Origin: Geothermobacter hydrogeniphilus
Lineage (GTDB): Bacteria; Desulfobacterota; Desulfuromonadia; Desulfuromonadales; Geothermobacteraceae
Reading direction: 5' to 3'
NCBI RefSeq assembly: GCF_002898515.1
Contig: NZ_PPFX01000010.1
Span: 31,488-95,487, forward strand
Length of the DNA: 64,000 nucleotides
Both the position numbers and the translations under genes were made by a program. The notes below the pieces were generated by a model that did not search any database, was not told the DNA's origin, and saw nothing but the letters and a program-made list of their open reading frames with translations. Of the stretch, positions 8,211 through 16,505 are shown one piece after another; within the stretch, counting starts at the first letter, position 1, and each line of letters starts with the position of its first letter.

Positions 8211-9328
8211 TGCTCACCTCCCTGTAAGAGCAGGGCGGCATTGATGCCGCCAAAGCCGGAATTGGTTGACAACAGCAACCCGGGGCCAAACTCCTGAGCT
8301 GCAGTCGAGAGCTGCAGCGCCGTCTCCTCGGGCTGCTCACACCCCCAGGTCGGTGACAAACAGCCGTGCTGTAGAGCCGCAACGCCAAGCACCGCCTCTA
8401 TGGCGCCAGCCGCGCCAAGGCTGTGGCCCAGTGCCCCCTTGAGGGAATTGAGCGGCAGGGAGCGGTCACCGAACAGGCGGCCGAATGCGGTCAGTTCCAT
8501 AGCGTCATTGTAGAGGGTGCCCGTGCCGTGGGCGTTGATGGCACAGATCTCCTCAGACTGCGCCCCGGCCAGCCGCAGAGCCTGCTCCATAGCAGCGAGC
8601 AGACCGGCGCCGTCGCGCGCCGGAGCGGTAATATGATGGGCGTCACCGGCACTCCCCCAACCGACCAGTTCGGCCAGAACCGGCAAACCGGCGGCTGCGG
8701 CTCGTTGTGGGGTCATCAGCAACAGCGCGGCAGCTCCCTCGCCGAGGAGCAGTCCGTCACGGCGCTGGTCAAACGGGCGACAAGCACGGGTCGATAACCC
8801 CTTGAGGGCGGAGAAACCAGAGAAAACCAACTCACTGACCAGATCGGCGGCCAGTACCAGCACCGCGGCACTCTGACCACTGCGGATGCGTGCTCCCGCC
8901 TGACCAATGGCGATGGTCGAGGAGGCACAGGCAGCGTGAACATTCTCCCCCTGCGCCAGCTGCAATCGGTCCCTAAGATCCTCGAGCAGGGACTGGGGTT
9001 CCAGGCGCTGCATGGCCGTGGAATCCCCGGCCATGCCGGGCCGGATCAGGTCTATGCGCCCCTTGATCGAGGCGAGGAGCAACTCCGTGCCGAACGGCAG
9101 GCTCGGCAACCCGTCGAGAAGCAGTTGCAACAAACTGTCAAGGCGTGAACCGCTCGCAGCCGGATCCAGACCGGCAATGGTCGCCGCCCTTCTGGTCGGG
9201 TAGGGTTCGACCGAAAAGCGGGAAACCTCTGCCATGGCGGTTTCGCCGTTGCAGAGGCGTCGCCAGGTCTGTTCGCGGTCACCGAAGGGGCTCCTGAGTT
9301 CGGCATGGACGATGGCAACCCGGTTCAT
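8207..9328 (-). CDS. beta-ketoacyl-ACP synthase (ApeO-like)
   Basis: 373-residue catalytic ketosynthase, slightly shorter than FabF (about 410). Active-site residues are C134 in HAACASSTIAIG, H267 in NAHGTGTLYND and H302 in LKGALGHSLGAAG. It should carry out chain elongation, probably as a heterodimer with the cysteine-less protein encoded next. ATGA overlaps on both sides tie it into one translation-coupled run with the thioesterase and the partner protein. Confidence 0.9.
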   Translation of the reverse strand: MNRVAIVHAELRSPFGDREQTWRRLCNGETAMAEVSRFSVEPYPTRRAATIAGLDPAASGSRLDSLLQLLLDGLPSLPFGTELLLASIKGRIDLIRPGMAGDSTAMQRLEPQSLLEDLRDRLQLAQGENVHAACASSTIAIGQAGARIRSGQSAAVLVLAADLVSELVFSGFSALKGLSTRACRPFDQRRDGLLLGEGAAALLLMTPQRAAAAGLPVLAELVGWGSAGDAHHITAPARDGAGLLAAMEQALRLAGAQSEEICAINAHGTGTLYNDAMELTAFGRLFGDRSLPLNSLKGALGHSLGAAGAIEAVLGVAALQHGCLSPTWGCEQPEETALQLSTAAQEFGPGLLLSTNSGFGGINAALLLQGGEQ

Positions 9329-9798
9329 GACAACTCCCCCGCCTGCCAGTGGCGCAGCAGGTCCTGGTAGAAGGGGGGCGGATTGAGCAGCACCTCGAAG
9401 TCGCGATCGAGCATCATCTGTACGCTGCAGCCGCTGGTGACCAGTTCCCCTTTCTGGTTGCGGATGCGGTAGTCAAGGTTAATGCGGGCCGCCTCGCACC
9501 AGTGCAGACGCGCCTCGATGGTGAAACGCTCCTCGAAACGTAAGGGGCCGAGGTAGTCGATCTGCAATTGGCGGATCGGTGTCGGCACCTCGGCACGGTA
9601 GAAATCCTGATAGCCGAAACCATAGCGGTTGCCGAGGGCCAGGCGAGCATCCTCAAAGTAGCTCGGGTAGCGCCCGTGCCAGACGATCTGCAGCGGATCG
9701 ACCTCCTCGAAACGCACCTGGCGTTCGACGATAATGGAGAGGGGAGCGGGTGCCCCGGGGTCGGTTTTGAAGTAGCTTTTTCGCATCCGTCTCTTCAT
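9325..9798 (-). CDS. acyl-CoA/ACP thioesterase, 4HBT hot-dog family (ApeK-like)
   Basis: 157-residue single-domain thioesterase of the 4-hydroxybenzoyl-CoA type. The signature is VRFEEVDPLQIVWHGRYPSY followed by FEDARLALGNRYG, where the Asp in EEVDPLQ is the expected catalytic acidic residue. It may release or edit acyl-ACP intermediates. It overlaps its neighbours by 4 nt on each side. The first ATG (9798) and a second (9786) are both possible starts; the first matches the ATGA overlap. Confidence 0.85.
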   Translation of the reverse strand: MKRRMRKSYFKTDPGAPAPLSIIVERQVRFEEVDPLQIVWHGRYPSYFEDARLALGNRYGFGYQDFYRAEVPTPIRQLQIDYLGPLRFEERFTIEARLHWCEAARINLDYRIRNQKGELVTSGCSVQMMLDRDFEVLLNPPPFYQDLLRHWQAGELS

Positions 9799-10157
9799 GC
9801 TCTCAGATTGAGGTTGAAACTTGAGGCCCTAGTCCCAGCGACACGCAGCTCGACCATGTAGGCCTCCCCCTGCGGCTGCGGATGACAGAGGATTTCGATC
9901 TCCTCCAATGGTTTCAGGGGGCGTTTGAACTTGGCCGCCGACACCCCGCCAATGGAGAGATTGCCGGCACCCCTGTGAATAACCTCCCGGGCAAGGAGCA
10001 GCTGCACCAGCGCCGGCAAAATCGGCGCGCCGGGGAAGTGCCCCGCAAAGCCACAAAATTCAGATGGAAAACAGCACTGCGCGACCAGGGTGCCATCCCC
10101 CTGCACTTCGACCCCGTTCAGGGCCAGGCCAATCTGGCGGATCATTTCAGCGCTCAT
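9795..10157 (-). CDS. 3-hydroxyacyl-ACP dehydratase, FabA/FabZ hot-dog fold (ApeI-like)
   Basis: 120-residue hot-dog protein with the FabZ/FabA-type motif FAGHFPGAPILPALVQL, in which the His is the catalytic base. It should dehydrate 3-hydroxyacyl-ACP to the enoyl form, the step that leaves double bonds in polyene chains when no enoyl reductase follows; no enoyl reductase is visible in the window. A GAGGAG lies about 10 nt before the ATG at 10157. It overlaps the lipoprotein gene by 11 nt. Confidence 0.84.
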   Translation of the reverse strand: MSAEMIRQIGLALNGVEVQGDGTLVAQCCFPSEFCGFAGHFPGAPILPALVQLLLAREVIHRGAGNLSIGGVSAAKFKRPLKPLEEIEILCHPQPQGEAYMVELRVAGTRASSFNLNLRA

Positions 10158-10815
10158 CAGCAGTAAACTCCTCGTTACGCAGCAGCAAGCGATAGCCGCG
10201 TTTCCGGTCGTTCAGCACCATCCCCTCGGGCCAGATCTGCCCCCGGTGACGGCGCAGCTGGTAGCAGTCGACCTGCCAACCCTCCCCCCCCCAAGAGGTC
10301 AGAAGCGGCTGCGGGCCGCTGAAACGGAACCAGGCGGTTACCGCACCTTCGGGAGCACGCAGCAGCCAGGCATCCTCCCCCAGCTCCATTCTGGTGTTCG
10401 CCGCGATCGTCCCGCCCGGGTAAAGGCGTCGCAGGGCGCTGACCAGCAGATCCTCGAAACCGGCGAATCCCTGCAGCGCTGGCTGGTAGACTTGCAGCTC
10501 CTCCCCTGCGGGTCCGAGCTGCAGCAGAAAGAGTTTCGTCCCCAGATCGTCGAGGGCGAGAAGCTTCAAGCTCTGGCGGCGCTGATCGAGCTGAAGCAGG
10601 CCGACCATGGGGAGCTTGCGCCCGTGCCACTCGAACAGGGCGCTCTGGCGCCAACGCCCGGCCGGCAGTGCCTGACGCCAGTCGCCGACCAGCAGCCGCT
10701 CGCGCCTCATGCCCCGCTCCACCGCCACCTTCGGGTTGGGAGCGAAAGGGATGGGCGCCATGCCGCAGCCGCCGAGGACCAGAAGCATCGCCAACAGTCC
10801 GAAAACCCGTCTCAT
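10147..10815 (-). CDS. DUF3261-type outer-membrane lipoprotein
   Basis: 222-residue predicted lipoprotein: basic N-terminus, hydrophobic stretch and lipobox LGGC with the lipidated Cys near residue 17. Size, lipobox and position between the MMPL exporter and the dehydratase match the DUF3261 lipoprotein of aryl polyene clusters, thought to act with the exporter and LolA-like protein in moving the lipid to the outer membrane. The family assignment rests on context plus general resemblance. Its start overlaps the exporter stop (ATGA). Confidence 0.78.
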   Translation of the reverse strand: MRRVFGLLAMLLVLGGCGMAPIPFAPNPKVAVERGMRRERLLVGDWRQALPAGRWRQSALFEWHGRKLPMVGLLQLDQRRQSLKLLALDDLGTKLFLLQLGPAGEELQVYQPALQGFAGFEDLLVSALRRLYPGGTIAANTRMELGEDAWLLRAPEGAVTAWFRFSGPQPLLTSWGGEGWQVDCYQLRRHRGQIWPEGMVLNDRKRGYRLLLRNEEFTADER

Positions 10816-13169
10816 TTCTCCTCCCGTAACACCCGTTCCGGTACCAGTGCGGGCACCAGCCAGAGCGCCGTCGGCACTGCGGCGCCGATACCGATCAGCA
10901 CGCTGATCCCGATGGCGAACAGGGCCGGATGACTGGCGAGGGCCAGGGAGCCGAAGCCTGCCAGGGTGGTCAGCCCCGAGACCAGGACTGCACGATCGGT
11001 AACCCGATCACCGCCGTGCTGCCGGCGCCAGACCATGAAGATGCCGTAGTCGATGGTCAAGCCGATGACCAGCACCGTGGCGACGGCGTTAAAGAGGTTG
11101 AAGGCGATCCCCGCCCAGCCCATGATCCCGAACATCGCCACCACCCCGGAGATCACCGGGGCCAGGGCCGCAATAACCAGTCGGGCCCGGCGCAGCAGCA
11201 GGGCGGTCAGGAGCAGCACCATCACCCCGGCGCAGGGTGCCAGGCGAAAGAAATCGTCCTTAACCGCCCCGCTCAGCTCGGCGCGAAACAGGCGCGGAGA
11301 CAGGAGGGTCATGTCCAACTGCCCATCCTGAAGCAGGGTGGCCAATTCAGGCCGGTCAGCGGCTAAGGTCAGGATCTGCAACTTCTCTCCGTTTCGCTGT
11401 TCCAGGTTGCCGAGCAGCGGTTCGAAGCAGGCAGGCAGGGGCCGTTCAACTGGCGCTTGCGCCTCGAAACTGGCAAAAAAAGGGGCAAAGGCCGTCGGAG
11501 CGAAACCGTGTTCCCCCGCCTGCCGTCGCAGCTCGTCGGCGATCCGCCCCCCTGCGGCACCGTGCCAGAAGCTGCTCCAGGCCGCGCGGTTGGCGGTGCG
11601 GGTCGCCCGGCTTGGCAACAGCGGTGCCAGGCTGACCAGATCTCCCGGCGACAGCTTGTCGCGCAAGCGGGAGAAAAGCACCTCGTTCTGCTGTCGCACC
11701 TCTTCTTCCTCGCCCTCAAGGAGCAGCATCGCCCGCCCGCGTAGGTCGCCCCACCCCTGACGCAGCCGCTGTTCTGTGGCCGCCAGTTGCGGCGGCACCA
11801 GGCTGATCTGGCGCAGGTCGCCGTTAATCCTGACCCTGATTGCCCCGGCTAGAGCGACAAGCAGCAGCAGGCCCCATCCGGCCAGCAATAGATTGCGGCG
11901 TCCTGGTCCCTTGGTGGGGAAGTCAGGATGCTCCAGCGGTTGTGGTGGGGCCACCAGCAGCAACGGCAGCACCAACAGTGCCAGCAATAGGGCGAGGAGC
12001 AAACCGAGGGCGGCGAACCAGCCGAGCTGGCGCTGCACCGGCAGGGCCGAGCTGAGAAGCACGACGAAGGCACCGATGCTGGTCAGGGCACCGCAGAGCA
12101 GCGGCCGGCTCAGTTCCGCCAGCACCTGTTCTGGCTCACGCTGCCGGTGACGCAGGGCGAAGAAGACATGCAGGCCGTAGTCCAGGGCCACACCGAGGAC
12201 CACGGCACCGAAGCCGAGAGTAATCCCCGACAGCTCGACCCCACTAAGGAGTACCAAACCCAAAGCGAGGACAACCCCGGCCAACGGCAGAAGCAGCACC
12301 GGCAGGGCACGCCAGTCGCGCAGGAAAAGGCCGAACACCAGCAGCAACCCAGCACTGACCAGCAGGCCGATACGGCGCAAGTCGTGTTTGATTGCCATGG
12401 CGTTGGCTAAGGTGTAACGCTGGCCACAGAGAAGGTCAGCCTTAATTCCCGGTGGCAACTCCGCTGCGGCCGCACGGGCCGCCTGTTCGAGAGCGGCGGC
12501 ACCCCGGACATCGGTCAGTTGAATATCGGTCTTGCCAACCAGCAGCAGCCCTTTGCCATCTTCACTCCATAGGTATCCACCCCTGAACTGGCCACGGCCG
12601 AGCAGATTGGTGTAAGCTAGCCCGTCAAACAGTCGCTGACGCAGCCTCAGAGGATCGGTCCGAATCAATACCTTGCTCCCCAATCCGACCGGGGAGAGGA
12701 GCTCGTCCCGTGCTTCTTGCAGCCGGAGACCTATCTCCTCTTCGCTCAGTTCATCAGCCAGCTGTGGCAGTTTCGCCGCCGGAAAACGCTGCGGCATCTC
12801 AACAACCAGTTGCTGCAACAACCCCGGCAGATCGATCTGTAACCGGGTCTGTAACCTACCGACTCCAGCACGGTTGAAACGGGTAGCGAAAACAGCGGCA
12901 GCCTCCGTCAATCGTGCTCTATCCCGACTCTCTTCCGCCTCAATCACCACCAGCAACTTATGGGTCATCGGCGATTGCTGCAACAACTGAAACTGGCGTA
13001 GTAGCTGTGGGTCGCGATCCGGAATCAAGGCCTCGGCATTCTCACTCAACTGCAGGTGCAGCAGGCTGAAGCCTCCAGCGACAATCAGGACCAACACCAG
13101 TAGCAGCACCGGTCTCCTATGAACACTAGACCAGCCGTAACTGGTGGTTATCCAGTTCTCCAGCGACAT
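10812..13169 (-). CDS. MMPL/RND-family lipid exporter
   Basis: 785-residue inner-membrane transporter with two repeats, each a transmembrane helix, a large periplasmic loop (about residues 40-240 and 440-610) and a bundle of hydrophobic helices. Conserved stretches are VALDYGLHVFFALRHRQRE in repeat one and GLTIDYGIFMVWRRQH in repeat two. It probably extracts the finished lipid from the inner membrane using the proton gradient. I take the ATG at 13169, which shares one base with the LolA stop (TGATG); a TTG three bases upstream is the alternative. Confidence 0.92.
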   Translation of the reverse strand: MSLENWITTSYGWSSVHRRPVLLLVLVLIVAGGFSLLHLQLSENAEALIPDRDPQLLRQFQLLQQSPMTHKLLVVIEAEESRDRARLTEAAAVFATRFNRAGVGRLQTRLQIDLPGLLQQLVVEMPQRFPAAKLPQLADELSEEEIGLRLQEARDELLSPVGLGSKVLIRTDPLRLRQRLFDGLAYTNLLGRGQFRGGYLWSEDGKGLLLVGKTDIQLTDVRGAAALEQAARAAAAELPPGIKADLLCGQRYTLANAMAIKHDLRRIGLLVSAGLLLVFGLFLRDWRALPVLLLPLAGVVLALGLVLLSGVELSGITLGFGAVVLGVALDYGLHVFFALRHRQREPEQVLAELSRPLLCGALTSIGAFVVLLSSALPVQRQLGWFAALGLLLALLLALLVLPLLLVAPPQPLEHPDFPTKGPGRRNLLLAGWGLLLLVALAGAIRVRINGDLRQISLVPPQLAATEQRLRQGWGDLRGRAMLLLEGEEEEVRQQNEVLFSRLRDKLSPGDLVSLAPLLPSRATRTANRAAWSSFWHGAAGGRIADELRRQAGEHGFAPTAFAPFFASFEAQAPVERPLPACFEPLLGNLEQRNGEKLQILTLAADRPELATLLQDGQLDMTLLSPRLFRAELSGAVKDDFFRLAPCAGVMVLLLTALLLRRARLVIAALAPVISGVVAMFGIMGWAGIAFNLFNAVATVLVIGLTIDYGIFMVWRRQHGGDRVTDRAVLVSGLTTLAGFGSLALASHPALFAIGISVLIGIGAAVPTALWLVPALVPERVLREEK

Positions 13170-13780
13170 CAACGGAACTGGGCCGAATCGAGCGTCGGAT
13201 TAATTCGAGTATGTTCGAATACCAGTCGGGTACTATCGCCATCCGGCTCGGTCAACTCGACTCGGGTGATGCTGCGATCGTCAGCCGCAAAGGTGATCTC
13301 GATCTGCTGCAGCGGCCCCTTGTCGCCCAGCGGATGCAGCACCAATCGCACTGGATCGGTATCGAGCAACTCAATACGAAACTGTTGCTGCAACCAGGTA
13401 AAATCTGCCCGAAACCAGGCAAGGAGCTGACCAGAGATCGCTGCCATCAGCGGATCGTCGTTAATGTCGAAGCGCTCATCCTTGCCCTGCAGGTTGTGCC
13501 AACGCCGGCCGTGCTCACCATCGAGAACAAAACCGCTGGCGGAGGGTTCCAGCAACTCCCAGCGCAACCGACGCTCACGCATAAACGCGAGATGGCCGCG
13601 GGAACGGATGGTAGTGGCGAACATTGCCAGATCCTTTTCCTGTATAAAGTCACTTTCGAGACTCTGAACCCCGGTTGCCGCCTGACGGATACGCGCCAGT
13701 ACCGCCGGCAGGTCTTCGATCGCAACTGCTGGCAACGTGAAGCCGCACAACATCAGCAGGAGAATCAACGCCCTAACCAT
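13169..13780 (-). CDS. LolA-like outer-membrane lipoprotein carrier protein
   Basis: 203-residue periplasmic protein with a signal peptide (MVRALILLLMLCGFTLPAVA, about 20 residues). It has a LolA-type beta-fold pattern: SDFIQEKDLAMFATTIRSRG, then RLRWELLEPSASGFVLDG. Probably a soluble shuttle for the cluster's lipid between the MMPL exporter and the outer membrane. The start at 13780 has GGAGAGGGGG just upstream; a TTG at 13801 would add seven residues but fits the signal peptide less well. Overlaps the ApeP-like gene by 8 nt. Confidence 0.86.
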   Translation of the reverse strand: MVRALILLLMLCGFTLPAVAIEDLPAVLARIRQAATGVQSLESDFIQEKDLAMFATTIRSRGHLAFMRERRLRWELLEPSASGFVLDGEHGRRWHNLQGKDERFDINDDPLMAAISGQLLAWFRADFTWLQQQFRIELLDTDPVRLVLHPLGDKGPLQQIEITFAADDRSITRVELTEPDGDSTRLVFEHTRINPTLDSAQFR

Positions 13781-14219
13781 TTTCCCCCTCTCCAGAGTCA
13801 ATCCAGAGTTTCAGTTCTCCCCGGGCCAAAAGCCGACTGCCGACACGGATCTCCCCTTCGACCAGGGCAAAGTCTCCCAATTCAACTTTGGTCACGACCC
13901 GAATCCGCAATCGCTCACCTAGCCGTGCCTGGTCGAACTCCTCGAAGTTTCTGATACCGACAAGGTAGCCCATCCTGACCGACTTGCCAGCCTGTCGATC
14001 ACGATAGCCCTGGGCCACGGCCTGAGCCTGAGCCAACATCTCCACTGCGGTCAGCGATTCTAGCCTACCGTCAACGCCGAGAAGCAGATGCCCGGTCTCG
14101 ACGCATGCCTCAACCTCAGCCTGTTCAGCACCGCAGCTGAGCAGGCTCTCAACTAAGCGCATCGGTGGGCGATGGGGGATGAAAGGCTCGGCGACCAAAG
14201 GGAAACAGGACGGCATCAT
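13773..14219 (-). CDS. ApeP-like hot-dog dehydratase
   Basis: 148-residue hot-dog-fold protein beginning with a PHRPPMRLVESL block and a central TAVEMLAQAQAVAQGY helix containing the family's conserved Glu. It resembles the ApeP class of 3-hydroxyacyl-ACP dehydratases that works with an ApeI-type partner, here encoded at 9795-10157. RBS GGAG lies 7 nt before the ATG at 14219. A 22-nt gap separates it from the acyltransferase gene upstream. Confidence 0.82.
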   Translation of the reverse strand: MMPSCFPLVAEPFIPHRPPMRLVESLLSCGAEQAEVEACVETGHLLLGVDGRLESLTAVEMLAQAQAVAQGYRDRQAGKSVRMGYLVGIRNFEEFDQARLGERLRIRVVTKVELGDFALVEGEIRVGSRLLARGELKLWIDSGEGENG

Positions 14220-14241
14220 GAACTCTCTCCAACCATGCTAT

Positions 14242-15021
14242 TCAGCCTCTCCCCAATGACTCGCCGATAGCCCGCCGAGACTGTTGGCGCAGATAGCGCG
14301 ACTGCTCCTCCACCGGTACTTCCTGGGCAATAATCGGCTCCAACACCCTTAGTTTCACCGTGCAAGGCCTCAGCAGTCGGCGGCCCGGCGACAACAATAA
14401 GTCGGTTCCGGTTAGGCAAAGAGGGACAACCGGAACCCCTGCAATTGCAGCAATCTGAAAAGCCCCAGCATAGAACCTCTGGAGTTTGCCATCTTTACTC
14501 CGATGTCCTTCCGGAAAGAACAACAGCGTTCCCCCTTTGGCCAATTCCTGCCGTCCCTTCTTCAGAAGAATCTCCCAGTCTCCAGCCTCAACATTAAGAT
14601 AGCGCGCCAGCAGCATGAAGCGTCTATACCACCACATCCGGAAAGGCCAGGAACGTACCGCAAAGACGATGTTGGAAATCGGTAACAGAGCCATGCAGTA
14701 GGTATCAAAAAAGGAAAGGTGGTTAACCACCAGAACCGCTGGGCCAAGGGCACACAACTGCTCCGCACCCTCAATGCTGAAACGAACAAAAGGCCTGTTA
14801 ATCAACAGCCAACCACGCCCATACAGCCAGATAAAATGTCGGATAACAACAGCGGGAGGCCATGGAGTCAAACATCTCCAAAGGACATACAACAGGGGCG
14901 ACAGCAGAATGCCGATAAGAGTCCAGACCAACAACAGGGGATAGACCCATAGATTCATCAAGACGATCGTCCACCAATAACCCTTGCCTCTGGTTTCAGT
15001 TTGTTGCGATACCTGCTCCAT
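14242..15021 (-). CDS. 1-acyl-sn-glycerol-3-phosphate acyltransferase-like protein (PlsC family)
   Basis: 259-residue membrane acyltransferase. The catalytic NHx4D motif is N100-H101-LSFF-D106 and the acceptor-binding motif is FFPEGHRSKDG. Hydrophobic N-terminal segments lie around residues 18-50. It probably esterifies the ACP-bound product onto a glycerol- or sugar-phosphate head group. Six bases separate it from the ACP gene upstream. It is a different family from the LpxL-like enzyme at 1346-2266, so the cluster has two distinct acyl-transfer steps. Confidence 0.88.
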   Translation of the reverse strand: MEQVSQQTETRGKGYWWTIVLMNLWVYPLLLVWTLIGILLSPLLYVLWRCLTPWPPAVVIRHFIWLYGRGWLLINRPFVRFSIEGAEQLCALGPAVLVVNHLSFFDTYCMALLPISNIVFAVRSWPFRMWWYRRFMLLARYLNVEAGDWEILLKKGRQELAKGGTLLFFPEGHRSKDGKLQRFYAGAFQIAAIAGVPVVPLCLTGTDLLLSPGRRLLRPCTVKLRVLEPIIAQEVPVEEQSRYLRQQSRRAIGESLGRG

Positions 15022-15027
15022 GAGAGT

Positions 15028-15285
15028 TCAAGAGGCCAGCGCATGGTATTTTTCCAGCACATAGGCATGAATCTCACCCAAGGTACGGATCTGCCGCATC
15101 CGCTCCTCTTCCCGGATCCTGATCTGGAATGCCTGCTCTAGAGCAACAACCATGTCCACTGCATCGAGGCTGTCGAGTTCCAACTCATCGTAGAGGGTCA
15201 CTCCCGGGTGCATCGTCTCGGGGTCGAGTTCGAACTCCTCACACAGGGTCCGATTGATCAGGGCAATGACTTCTTGATCGGTCAT
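15028..15285 (-). CDS. acyl carrier protein
   Basis: 85-residue acidic ACP. The phosphopantetheine serine lies in LELDSLDAVDMVVALEQ. It differs enough from the ACP at 1071-1331 to suggest specialised partners, such as starter loading versus chain extension. It overlaps the stop of the upstream ketosynthase gene by 4 nt (ATGA). Confidence 0.92.
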   Translation of the reverse strand: MTDQEVIALINRTLCEEFELDPETMHPGVTLYDELELDSLDAVDMVVALEQAFQIRIREEERMRQIRTLGEIHAYVLEKYHALAS

Positions 15286-16505
15286 ACTTGATAACTCCTT
15301 ACAACAAGTGATGAATCAATGCCCCCTAGGGCAAAACTGTTCTTCAGGGCGACCCGTGCCGCTGTCCTGGTCGGCTCCGTCAGCAAACTGATTCCACCAC
15401 AGAGCGGGTCAGGCCGCTCCAGATTTCGGGTTGGAATCAGCATTCCGGACTGCAACATCTGCAGCGTTGCGATCAACTCAAGCGCCCCACTGGCGGCCAT
15501 GGTGTGACCAAGATGGCCTTTGAGACTACTAACCGGAACCTGCGTACCGACCAGTCGGGCTATTGCGGTCGCCTCGGCCACATCCCCCTGCGGGGTAGCG
15601 GTCGCATGAGCATTGATGTAATCAAGCTCCTCGACCCCCAGACCGGCATCCTCAATAGCCTGGCGCATGCAACGTTCCATGGCGTTCGAGTCGGGATTGG
15701 CAATATTGCCCGAGTCGGCCAGCGAGGCAAAACCCACCACCTCACCAAGAATGGTCGCCTTACGCCGTAGGGCACTTGGCAAGCTTTCGAGCAACAGAAA
15801 GCCTGCCCCTTCACCACAGACCAAACCCTGGCGTTTTTCATCGAACGGACATGAAGCAGCTTGTGGATCCTCAGCCCCTGACGCCGCAGCGTTCATAATG
15901 TCGAAGGTTGCCACGGTTAAGGGATGAAATTCATCCGCACCCCCACAAAGCATCTGTGTCTGGCGTCCTGCAGCAATCAACTCGTAGGCCAGACCGACGG
16001 CCTGACAGCCGGTGGCGCAGGCGGCGCCTGGAGCCAGAACCCGACCGCCCAGCCCAAGAACCTGAACCAAGTTGGCTGCCACACTGTGGTTCATGATCTG
16101 GAAGAAGACCGTTGAGCGCATTCTCTCCAGACTCTCATCACGCAAAAAGTCGCGGAAGAATTTTTCCGTGGTCAGCGTGCTACCGATGGTAGAACCGGCA
16201 ACCAACCCCACCTCCGCTAAGTCGCTGCCGTCCAGACCACCCATCGATAGCGCTTCTTTGGCCGCCAGAGTTGCGTAGATAGACATTGCCGACATCGAAC
16301 GCCGGAATTTACGCGGGATGCTCTTCTCGTTCACCTCCGGGACGATAGCCGCCAAGTCGGTCCTGATTCCGGCAACCCGCTTGGTCTCACAAACATGCCT
16401 AACAGCACTCTGCATCTGCCACAGATTGTCGAAAAGGCATTCCCCCCCCACCCCAAAAGGCGAAATTGCGCCATAGCCGGTAACGACAACCCGATTCATT
16501 GACAT
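15282..16505 (-). CDS. beta-ketoacyl-ACP synthase II-like (FabF family)
   Basis: 407-residue full-length ketosynthase. Catalytic residues are C163 in GAACATGCQAVG, H300 in NAHATATPQGD and H334 in LKGHLGHTMAASG. I take the ATG at 16505 (MSMNRVVVTG), with AAGGA 8 nt upstream, inside the end of the FAD oxidoreductase gene (10-nt overlap). Its position right after the ACP gene suggests a dedicated ACP/KS pair. Confidence 0.92.
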   Translation of the reverse strand: MSMNRVVVTGYGAISPFGVGGECLFDNLWQMQSAVRHVCETKRVAGIRTDLAAIVPEVNEKSIPRKFRRSMSAMSIYATLAAKEALSMGGLDGSDLAEVGLVAGSTIGSTLTTEKFFRDFLRDESLERMRSTVFFQIMNHSVAANLVQVLGLGGRVLAPGAACATGCQAVGLAYELIAAGRQTQMLCGGADEFHPLTVATFDIMNAAASGAEDPQAASCPFDEKRQGLVCGEGAGFLLLESLPSALRRKATILGEVVGFASLADSGNIANPDSNAMERCMRQAIEDAGLGVEELDYINAHATATPQGDVAEATAIARLVGTQVPVSSLKGHLGHTMAASGALELIATLQMLQSGMLIPTRNLERPDPLCGGISLLTEPTRTAARVALKNSFALGGIDSSLVVRSYQV

